5,295 nucleotides of DNA from an uncultured Veillonella sp. (GTDB lineage Bacteria > Bacillota > Negativicutes > Veillonellales > Veillonellaceae), in the NCBI GenBank assembly GCA_902466275.1, contig CABQQJ010000079.1, positions 1-5,295 of the forward strand. The letters run 5' to 3'. The notes below the pieces were generated by a model that had not been told where the DNA came from, made no database searches, and saw nothing but the letters and a program-made list of their open reading frames with translations. The position numbers and the translations under genes are program-made. Each line of letters starts with the position of its first letter. Positions within the stretch are counted from its first letter, which is position 1. Below are positions 1 to 4,291 of this stretch, in pieces.

Positions 1-538
1 CCAATGCACGAATTTCTATATTAACCACTCCATCTTTCTTATTTTTCTCTTCTATAGAAATTAATTCATATCGTCCTACCTCTTTTAACGTCTGCAAATT
101 ATCTTTAAATGGATCTTTAGGATCAGGTCTATGTGGTATATGACTTCTTAAATCTTGGTTAAGTAATACCTCTTTTACATCTAAATAATAATTATCTATT
201 GCTGTAAATAGCAATGCTTCTCCAAGATTCAAAATCTTAGTTTCTCCTTTTGAATTAGTTTGAGATATATTCCGTCCATCAGATTCTTTAAGTAATTTTT
301 CGATATATGGATCATAAATACGGTGTAAAATACCTTCGCCATCTACGTATTTAAAAAATGTATCCGGATCACCATTTTGAATTGATTCATATATAATCTT
401 TAAAGAGTATTCAGGTGACTGCTGATACTGCTTATTCAGATGATCTGTATACATTTTGTAGCCTATACCTGCCACTGCCATAATACCTATCAATGCAAAA
501 ACTAAAAACTTAGCTATACTTACCTTTATAAATTTCAT
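1..538 (-). CDS. Membrane-anchored protein with DUF2939-like extracytoplasmic domain (C-terminus cut by window edge)
   Basis: Translating the minus strand from ATG at 538 gives 179 codons without a stop, running off the left edge. A GAGAGGG stretch about 9 nt upstream can serve as ribosome binding site. Residues 1-10 are short and basic (MKFIKVSIAK), residues 11-27 form one hydrophobic helix, and the rest is soluble, so this looks like a signal anchor with the bulk outside the membrane. The segment after the helix, with SPEYSL at 41-46, a helix ending in NGDPDTFFKYVD (55-66) and then a YDPYIEKLL helix, resembles the DUF2939 pattern (SPYYAL ... aRYVDf) as I recall it; that assignment is by eye. 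No catalytic motif is visible. A terminator at 645-683 separates it from the DUF805 genes, so it is probably its own transcription unit. Function unknown. The reading frame is convincing; the family call is moderate. Confidence 0.8.
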   Translation of the reverse strand, partial: MKFIKVSIAKFLVFALIGIMAVAGIGYKMYTDHLNKQYQQSPEYSLKIIYESIQNGDPDTFFKYVDGEGILHRIYDPYIEKLLKESDGRNISQTNSKGETKILNLGEALLFTAIDNYYLDVKEVLLNQDLRSHIPHRPDPKDPFKDNLQTLKEVGRYELISIEEKNKKDGVVNIEIRAL

Positions 539-591
539 TACTATTATCCCTCTCTCATCAGATAATTTATTGCGTCACATAATTAACTTAC

Positions 592-600
592 AATATATCA
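592..600 (-). promoter_or_regulatory. Candidate extended -10 promoter for the left-edge gene
   Basis: The minus strand reads TGATATATT: the extended -10 dinucleotide TG, one base, then TATATT (5 of 6 to TATAAT). It lies about 54 nt upstream of the ATG at 538. No convincing -35 box is present at 16-18 nt, which is tolerable for an extended -10 promoter. In AT-rich DNA such matches arise by chance, so this is tentative. Confidence 0.35.
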
Positions 601-644
601 TAGCCATGAGTTTATAGATAGTTTAAATTTATAGATCAACACAT

Positions 645-683
645 AAAAATGCCACCTTTATTATGTTCCAATAAAGGTGGCAT
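645..683 (-). terminator. Rho-independent terminator after the DUF805 cluster
   Basis: Positions 649-662 and 670-683 form a perfect 14-bp stem (core GCCACCTTTATT / AATAAAGGTGGC) around a 7-nt loop. On the minus strand the stem is followed by five T residues (649-645, the first of them within the stem). It begins 23 nt after the stop codon of the DUF805 gene at 706-1236. On the plus strand no T-run follows, so it acts for minus-strand transcription. Confidence 0.88.
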
Positions 684-705
684 ATTCATATAAATAGACT
701 TTACA

Positions 706-1236
706 TTATAGTGCTAAAAAGGATATCCAAATATTAAGAACCCAAAGGCAGAGGCACACAATCATTGCTTTTTGGTCCATGCTTTCAGATGGTGTTTCTT
801 TAAGGCCAGTACGAGCAGATTCTTCAGCTGTAATTGTTTCATAGCTTGTTGGAGAACCATATTGGTTATCGCCTACATCACCAGGTTTAGCCAATAAATA
901 AATGACATATACAAGACCGATGATTGGAACAAATGGAAGTAGCAAAAACCATCCAGATTTATTTATATCATGTAAGCGACGAACTGCAATACCAGTATAC
1001 GGTAAGAATACAGCACAAGTGTAAGCAAAGGATAATAAATTAAAGAGGGATCCCAAGAATGTATTACCAAAAATAAATCTTAATACACTAAAGACAAAAC
1101 CTATGACAACTGAAACCGCTACAAATCGCCAATATTCACTGCGGCTTGCACGACCTTTGAAATTAGCATAATTACCCATAATCGTATGTTTAAAATTATC
1201 TACATACGAAAGATTTTTGATAGACAAATCAGTCAT
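706..1236 (-). CDS. DUF805 family integral membrane protein
   Basis: The 176-residue product belongs to the DUF805 (E. coli YhaH-like) inner-membrane family, whose biochemical role is not established. The family hallmarks are clear: YANFKGRASRSEYW at 23-36, then hydrophobic helices at about 38-56 and 60-83, then RRLHDINKSGW at 86-96, another hydrophobic stretch at 97-116 containing PIIG, and PGDVGDNQYG at 118-127. YhaH-type proteins are about 120 residues and end near here. This one continues with a polar linker containing TGLKETPS (143-150) and a further hydrophobic helix at 157-175 that reaches the C-terminus. The start at 1236 has a good GAGGAG site 8 nt upstream. It is the last gene of the four-member cluster, with its own candidate promoter at 1282-1290 and a strong terminator downstream. 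Confidence 0.93.
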   Translation of the reverse strand: MTDLSIKNLSYVDNFKHTIMGNYANFKGRASRSEYWRFVAVSVVIGFVFSVLRFIFGNTFLGSLFNLLSFAYTCAVFLPYTGIAVRRLHDINKSGWFLLLPFVPIIGLVYVIYLLAKPGDVGDNQYGSPTSYETITAEESARTGLKETPSESMDQKAMIVCLCLWVLNIWISFLAL

Positions 1237-1244
1237 AATCTTCT

Positions 1245-1250
1245 CTCCTC
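1245..1250 (-). promoter_or_regulatory. Ribosome binding site for the DUF805 gene at 706-1236
   Basis: The minus strand reads GAGGAG, 8 nt before the ATG at 1236. It fixes this start codon. Confidence 0.8.
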
Positions 1251-1281
1251 TAGAAATAACAAATAAATTCTTCTTGAAAAT

Positions 1282-1290
1282 ATTATATCA
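1282..1290 (-). promoter_or_regulatory. Candidate extended -10 promoter for the DUF805 gene at 706-1236
   Basis: The minus strand reads TGATATAAT, a perfect extended -10 element (TGnTATAAT), 45 nt upstream of the start codon. The hexamer at the expected -35 distance (1305-1310, TTCAAA with a 17-nt spacer) matches TTGACA at 4 of 6 positions. A consensus extended -10 in the intergenic space supports transcription independent of the upstream zinc-ribbon gene. Confidence 0.6.
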
Positions 1291-1375
1291 TTACTGTTGA
1301 CGATTTTGAAAATCAATGTCTATATGTTTTGAGAATAACCTATGCATTATATTTCATTATAGGATACATCATAGA

Positions 1376-2011
1376 CTACATCGCACTAGTCATAAGTAGT
1401 TTATCTACCAAGAACCAGAGTACAAAGATAGCGCAGAATAGTCCTGCAGTTAGTCCCATAGATGGCGTAGTATCAATAAGACCTAATTCACGGGCCATTT
1501 GTTTTGTTACAACTACTTGACCGTTAGGGGGACCAAAGCGATTTGGTTGGCTTTCACCAGGCAGAGCCATAAGGATCAACAGGATAATGGTCCCTACCAC
1601 CGGGATAAAGCCAATAAATACGAGGCCCCCTGATCGTCCTTGATCGTGTAAGCGTCGTACTGAAACGGCCACACCAGGAATAACCATAATCACGGACAAA
1701 AGAACAAGGATGACCAAACCAAAACCTACGCCTACTACGCTAGATAGTGGGCTAATATAGCTCAAAAAAGCACAAGTAAATAGAATGGCCACAAACAACA
1801 ATTGATAGACTAACAAGAAATGCCAATATTCACTACGACTTGCACGACCATCAAAATCAGCATATTTATAAACCAAACATTGTTTAAAGTTTTCAATCAA
1901 GCCTAGATTGTATTTATCTAACGAGATTTGTGGTCTACTAACATGCCCACACTCTGGGCAGTAACAATCTGTTTTCAACACTGCATGTCCACAATAGGGA
2001 CAAGATTTCAT
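1376..2011 (-). CDS. Zinc-ribbon/DUF805 fusion membrane protein
   Basis: The 211-residue product opens with a compact zinc ribbon: Cys4, Cys7, Cys18 and Cys21 in a C-x2-C-x10-C-x2-C arrangement (CPYCG ... CPECG), likely cytoplasmic. A DUF805 core follows, with YADFDGRASRSEYW at 50-63, hydrophobic helices at about 65-86 and 92-117, RRLHDQGRSGG at 119-129 and a helix at 130-149. Compared with its paralogues, the Trp usually closing the RSGW motif is Gly129, and the PGD..D..YG segment has become PGESQPNRFG. The C-terminal part repeats the linker seen in the neighbours (GLIDTTPS, 177-184) plus a last helix at 186-207. The start is supported by an AAGGAG site 6 nt upstream. Zinc ribbons fused to membrane domains are common in Firmicutes, often with unknown ligands; what this one binds is not known. 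No clear terminator lies after the stop, so read-through into the next gene is possible. Confidence 0.93.
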   Translation of the reverse strand: MKSCPYCGHAVLKTDCYCPECGHVSRPQISLDKYNLGLIENFKQCLVYKYADFDGRASRSEYWHFLLVYQLLFVAILFTCAFLSYISPLSSVVGVGFGLVILVLLSVIMVIPGVAVSVRRLHDQGRSGGLVFIGFIPVVGTIILLILMALPGESQPNRFGPPNGQVVVTKQMARELGLIDTTPSMGLTAGLFCAIFVLWFLVDKLLMTSAM

Positions 2012-2017
2012 AATAAA

Positions 2018-2023
2018 CTCCTT
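2018..2023 (-). promoter_or_regulatory. Ribosome binding site for the zinc-ribbon DUF805 gene
   Basis: The minus strand reads AAGGAG, 6 nt before the ATG at 2011. This is a strong Shine-Dalgarno match. Confidence 0.8.
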
Positions 2024-2083
2024 CTAGCTACAAACAGAAATCAGCAAAGATTACAATGTCCTGCTGTACTTAACACATATAAC

Positions 2084-2118
2084 AACTAAGATATTCTTTA
2101 TTTATTAATATCTAAGTT
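2084..2118. repeat. Imperfect AT-rich inverted repeat in the leader of the zinc-ribbon DUF805 gene
   Basis: Arms of 12 nt at 2084-2095 (AACTAAGATATT) and 2107-2118 (AATATCTAAGTT) pair at 11 of 12 positions around an 11-nt loop. It lies between the candidate promoter (2139-2166) and the start codon at 2011, so it would be in the 5' leader. It could be an operator or an RNA hairpin, or chance in AT-rich DNA. A T-run on the plus-strand side is not useful, because no plus-strand gene ends here. Confidence 0.4.
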
Positions 2119-2138
2119 TTTAAATTCATCTGAAATTC

Positions 2139-2166
2139 ATTTTACTATAAAGTGTTATATTGTCTA
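2139..2166 (-). promoter_or_regulatory. Candidate sigma-A-type promoter for the zinc-ribbon DUF805 gene
   Basis: On the minus strand, TAGACA (2166-2161, 5 of 6 to TTGACA) is followed after 16 nt by TAAAAT (2144-2139, 5 of 6 to TATAAT). It sits in the 218-nt gap after the preceding DUF805 gene and predicts a leader of about 120 nt that includes the inverted repeat at 2084-2118. The remainder of the gap is featureless AT-rich sequence. Confidence 0.45.
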
Positions 2167-2229
2167 TAAAGGAGATGTTAAACTTTTATAAAATAAAATA
2201 ATGAGATTGTTAATAAATACAGGTGATTA

Positions 2230-2799
2230 TTACATGTATCCATTCCCATTAATTCCATACCATAATATCTCTCTAATGATATCGGCAATAATAATAGATT
2301 GGATAATAAAGATGGCAATCCCCATCGCCCAATCTTGACGACGGGATGGAGTTTCTTCTAGTCCTGTAGCCTTGCTAACCTCAGGAGTAATAGGTGTATA
2401 GCCGGTTCTTTCACCATATGAATTCTCTCTTTCATCGCCACGACGCAATTCGTAAACGAGGAATATAAAGAAGCCTATAACAGGAATAAATGAGATTAGC
2501 TGCGTCCAACCACTCCGGCCAATATCATGCATACGCCGCGCTGTGATAGCTATATTGGGAATTATAAAGAAAAGAGATACCCCTACAGCAACATTATCAA
2601 TAAGTGTTTCATAATTAGGAAAGCCCAAGGTACTACAAAGTAAAGCTAAAATCCCAAGTAATCCTTGTATCAGTGTAACACCTGCCACGAATCGCCAATA
2701 TTCACTACGGCTAACACGGCCGTTAAAATTAGCATAATTTCTAATGCCTAATTTGAAGGCATCAGTATAGTTCAAATCATATATATTTATGGTTGACAT
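2230..2799 (-). CDS. DUF805 family integral membrane protein
   Basis: The 189-residue product carries the DUF805 signature: NYANFNGRVSRSEYWRF at 21-37, hydrophobic helices at about 38-58 and 68-87, RRMHDIGRSGW at 88-98, a hydrophobic stretch at 99-116 containing FIPVIGF, and RGDERENSYG at 120-129. As in two neighbours, a linker with TGLEETPS (145-152) is followed by a basic RRQD and a terminal helix at about 158-175. It then ends in a short polar Gly/Asn tail. The start lies 3 nt after the stop of the upstream gene (2803-3690), and its GGAGGAGG ribosome site is inside that gene's last codons, so the pair is an operon with likely coupled translation. No distinct terminator follows. DUF805 has no established biochemical activity. 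Confidence 0.93.
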   Translation of the reverse strand: MSTINIYDLNYTDAFKLGIRNYANFNGRVSRSEYWRFVAGVTLIQGLLGILALLCSTLGFPNYETLIDNVAVGVSLFFIIPNIAITARRMHDIGRSGWTQLISFIPVIGFFIFLVYELRRGDERENSYGERTGYTPITPEVSKATGLEETPSRRQDWAMGIAIFIIQSIIIADIIREILWYGINGNGYM

Positions 2800-2802
2800 A
2801 AC

Positions 2803-3690
2803 CTAATCCTCCTCCGCGGCTTCAATAGCAACAATGCCCCAGCCTTTGCCTTCATTATGCAAACGAACTAATAGAGGCTCTAGATTATCTTCAAAGGTAA
2901 CGGTAAAGCCCATATAGTTTACAACAATATCATCATCTTGGTCTTGAGAAACATAGTTAAGCTGTATCGCTTTCACCTTAGGAACCTCGTCCTTAGTCAT
3001 GGCTTGCTCCCATAGTTCAAAGGTACCATATCGCTCCATAGCACGAGCGCTCAAATAACGATATGCACCACGATAATCCTTTTTATTGAGGGCTTCATAA
3101 TAATTACTTACCACAGTACGCCCCTCTGTTGTAGCCGTTTCACTTTGTAAAAGACGATTTGCTTGTTTCGTTAACGAACTAGGTTCCAAATTGGCATAAG
3201 CAGTCTCTTCTACCATAAAATTATGATTAATCATTGTACTACCTGCACTAGTGGCTAGGCATCCTAATACCAATATGGCCACAATAAAGAGGCCCGATAC
3301 GGAACGTTTTTCCTCTGATTCATTAGATACAGGCGATGTGCGCTTACAGAATAGATACAATAATGCAAACCAGCCTAAAAAAGGAACCAATAGCAAAATC
3401 ATCAACATTGGATCATTATTAGAGTCTCGCAACCGTCTTGCCATTAGCATAATCTTCGGCAAGCATAACAGGATGGACAATACAAATAATACGCCGCCAC
3501 CGATAGAGACAGCATAAAGAAATCCGTACGGTATGTAGGTTGCAAGACCTGTAATACATATAATTAAGCCATATACAAAGGATATAGCACTTATGGTGAG
3601 CCAAAAATCGGCTGTATTGGTACGTCCTTTACTGTTTGCATAGTTTTCCACTAGCTCACGATAGAGGATTTCGTATACTCTCTGTTTCAT
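2803..3690 (-). CDS. Degenerate DUF805 membrane protein with C-terminal NTF2-like-looking domain
   Basis: The 295-residue product starts with a worn DUF805 core. ENYANSKGRTNTADFW at 15-30 matches the YANF.GRaSRSEYW motif but has lost the second Arg and the Ser/Glu. RRLRDSNNDPM at 85-95 replaces RRLHDIGRSGW, losing the His and the GRSGW. Hydrophobic helices lie at about 31-51, 54-78, 95-115 and 131-149. After the last helix a linker leads to a soluble domain at about 187-295. Its opening, VVSNYYEALNKKDYRGAYRYLS (193-214, key residues Tyr197, Tyr198, Asp205, Ala209), and its alternating beta-strand tail ending in GKGWGIVAIE resemble NTF2-like/DUF4878-type accessory domains; this is recognition by eye. 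An AGGAG site lies 5 nt before the ATG at 3690. It is first in an operon with the DUF805 gene at 2230-2799. Basic residues (EEKRS, 126-130) just before the last helix suggest the C-terminal domain is outside the membrane, though plain helix counting would put it inside. Confidence 0.9.
   Translation of the reverse strand: MKQRVYEILYRELVENYANSKGRTNTADFWLTISAISFVYGLIICITGLATYIPYGFLYAVSIGGGVLFVLSILLCLPKIMLMARRLRDSNNDPMLMILLLVPFLGWFALLYLFCKRTSPVSNESEEKRSVSGLFIVAILVLGCLATSAGSTMINHNFMVEETAYANLEPSSLTKQANRLLQSETATTEGRTVVSNYYEALNKKDYRGAYRYLSARAMERYGTFELWEQAMTKDEVPKVKAIQLNYVSQDQDDDIVVNYMGFTVTFEDNLEPLLVRLHNEGKGWGIVAIEAAEED
2808..2815 (-). promoter_or_regulatory. Ribosome binding site embedded in the upstream coding sequence
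   Basis: The minus strand reads GGAGGAGG, 8 nt before the ATG at 2799. It also encodes the Glu-Glu near the C-terminus of the 2803-3690 product. The very strong site plus a 3-nt stop-to-start gap points to translational coupling of the two DUF805 genes. Confidence 0.8.
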
Positions 3691-3708
3691 AAAGCTCCTA
3701 CTATAATC

Positions 3709-3728
3709 TTAGATAATATTAGATAATA
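3709..3728. repeat. Two perfect tandem copies of a 10-bp unit
   Basis: TTAGATAATA occurs at 3709-3718 and again at 3719-3728 with no gap. The pair lies between the candidate -10 box (3748-3753) and the ribosome site of the gene starting at 3690, so inside its leader. A 10-bp period equals roughly one DNA helical turn. It may be a protein-binding site or simple-sequence chance. Confidence 0.55.
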
Positions 3729-3747
3729 AACATATATAGATATTCCT

Positions 3748-3753
3748 ATTATA
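3748..3753 (-). promoter_or_regulatory. Candidate -10 box of the two-gene DUF805 operon promoter
   Basis: The minus strand reads TATAAT, a perfect -10 hexamer, 57 nt upstream of the start codon at 3690. The -35 position with a 17-nt spacer (3771-3776, TCAACT) is poor and falls inside a 15-bp palindrome (3763-3777). A weak -35 overlapped by a palindrome would fit a regulated promoter; this is inference. Confidence 0.5.
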
Positions 3754-3762
3754 CTATGATTT

Positions 3763-3777
3763 ATCAACTTAGTTGAT
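3763..3777. promoter_or_regulatory. 15-bp perfect palindrome, possible operator
   Basis: ATCAACT-T-AGTTGAT is a perfect inverted repeat with 7-bp arms and one central base. It lies in the 173-nt region between divergent genes, over the expected -35 zone of the minus-strand DUF805 operon promoter and upstream of the plus-strand gene. The arms are too short and the loop too small for an RNA terminator, so a dimeric repressor or activator site is the likelier reading. No regulator gene is in the window. Confidence 0.45.
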
Positions 3778-3802
3778 TCATTTTTTGTTCATGAAATATG
3801 CC

Positions 3803-3808
3803 TATACT
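3803..3808 (+). promoter_or_regulatory. Weak candidate -10 box for the small secreted protein gene
   Basis: TATACT (5 of 6 to TATAAT) lies 55 nt upstream of the ATG at 3864. The -35 zone is a T-run (3781-3786) with little similarity to TTGACA. Given as the best available candidate only. Confidence 0.3.
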
Positions 3809-3863
3809 ACAGATATATTTCTTACAACTAAAATTTGTACAATCAATTATACAGGAGATAATT

Positions 3864-4154
3864 ATGAAAGCTAAATTAATGAAAGCAATAGCCTTAGCCA
3901 GCTTAGGCGCCTTCTTAACAGTTGGTATTGGTGCCAATGTAGCCCAAGCCAAAGATTACCACTTCAAAATCGGTGAAAATCATCGCATGGTAAAGAACGA
4001 TGATGGCACAGTGAACAGCAGTGCTCATCCATGGTTCAAACCAGATCAAAAGAAACATAGAAAACACAAAATTTCTGAACGCGAAAAACATGACAAAAAT
4101 GCAACTGCAAAACGAAGTGAACACCATCAACGTTCCGAATCTACAAACGGCTAA
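3864..4154 (+). CDS. Small secreted His/Lys-rich protein of unknown function
   Basis: The 96-residue product starts at 3864, where AGGAG stands 7 nt before the ATG; an upstream in-frame ATG at 3798 has no such site and would spoil the signal peptide. Residues 1-29 are a classical Sec signal peptide: basic MKAKLMK, a hydrophobic core (8-24), then AQA at 27-29 as signal peptidase I site. The mature chain of about 67 residues is hydrophilic and likely disordered. It has 8 His, 11 Lys, 5 Arg and 10 acidic residues, no Cys, and a basic cluster (KKHRKHK, 59-65). The only hydrophobic spot is HPWFKP around 51-56. No known family is recognised. Metal binding, polyanion or surface binding, or a role as a periplasmic/secreted cationic peptide are all possible. 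It is a single-gene unit, divergent from the DUF805 operon and ended by the hairpin at 4216-4250. Confidence 0.85.
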   Translation: MKAKLMKAIALASLGAFLTVGIGANVAQAKDYHFKIGENHRMVKNDDGTVNSSAHPWFKPDQKKHRKHKISEREKHDKNATAKRSEHHQRSESTNG

Positions 4155-4170
4155 TCATTCCCCTTTCATA

Positions 4171-4184
4171 ACTGGTTATCCAGT
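4171..4184. other. Minor 5-bp hairpin downstream of the small secreted protein gene
   Basis: ACTGG-TTAT-CCAGT can form a short stem-loop 16 nt after the stop codon at 4154. It has no T-run and is probably not a terminator. The rest of 4155-4215 is unremarkable, AC-rich spacer. Confidence 0.25.
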
Positions 4185-4215
4185 CATATAACACATAACT
4201 AAACTAACTAACCTA

Positions 4216-4250
4216 AAAAGGACGTTATACAACATGTATAACGTCCTTTT
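4216..4250. terminator. Bidirectional Rho-independent terminator between convergent genes
   Basis: Positions 4216-4230 and 4236-4250 form a perfect 15-bp stem (AAAAGGACGTTATAC / GTATAACGTCCTTTT) with a 5-nt AACAT loop. Read on the plus strand it ends in TTTT and serves the small secreted protein gene (stop at 4154). Read on the minus strand it ends in TTTTT and serves trpA, whose stop at 4292 is 41 nt away. The symmetric A and T runs make it work for both. Confidence 0.92.
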
Positions 4251-4291
4251 AGTATGTATTGTATTATCTATTTATTATGCTGTAGCTCTTA

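Noticed and set aside
645..683. Hairpin considered as a mobile repeat or attachment site
   Set aside because: It occurs once in the window and its position after a stop codon with a T-tract is fully explained as a terminator.
1297..1326. Plus-strand TTGACG ... TATATG promoter-like pair
   Set aside because: The -10 match is weak and there is no plus-strand gene downstream; the region is the leader and gap of minus-strand genes.
1341..1365. Possible terminator (CCTAT ... ATAGG) after the zinc-ribbon gene
   Set aside because: Only five outer base pairs form and no T-run follows on the minus strand.
1329..1520. Plus-strand open frame of 63 codons
   Set aside because: It mostly overlaps the 3' half of the zinc-ribbon DUF805 gene on the other strand, has no ribosome binding site before its ATG and no recognisable product.
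2168..2190. Plus-strand AAGGAG immediately followed by ATG
   Set aside because: The spacing is zero and the frame closes after eight codons, so it cannot be a functional start.
3251..3517. Plus-strand open frame of 88 codons
   Set aside because: It lies wholly inside the 2803-3690 gene on the opposite strand, whose protein has clear helices and family motifs; the antisense product is low in structure and lacks a ribosome site.
3798..3863. Upstream in-frame ATG extending the small secreted protein by 22 residues
   Set aside because: There is no Shine-Dalgarno site before 3798, the extension would bury the signal peptide, and AGGAG is perfectly placed for the ATG at 3864.
3915..4130. Minus-strand open frame of 71 codons opposite the secreted protein gene
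   Set aside because: It is an antisense shadow: no ribosome site, and the plus-strand frame has a signal peptide and proper start.
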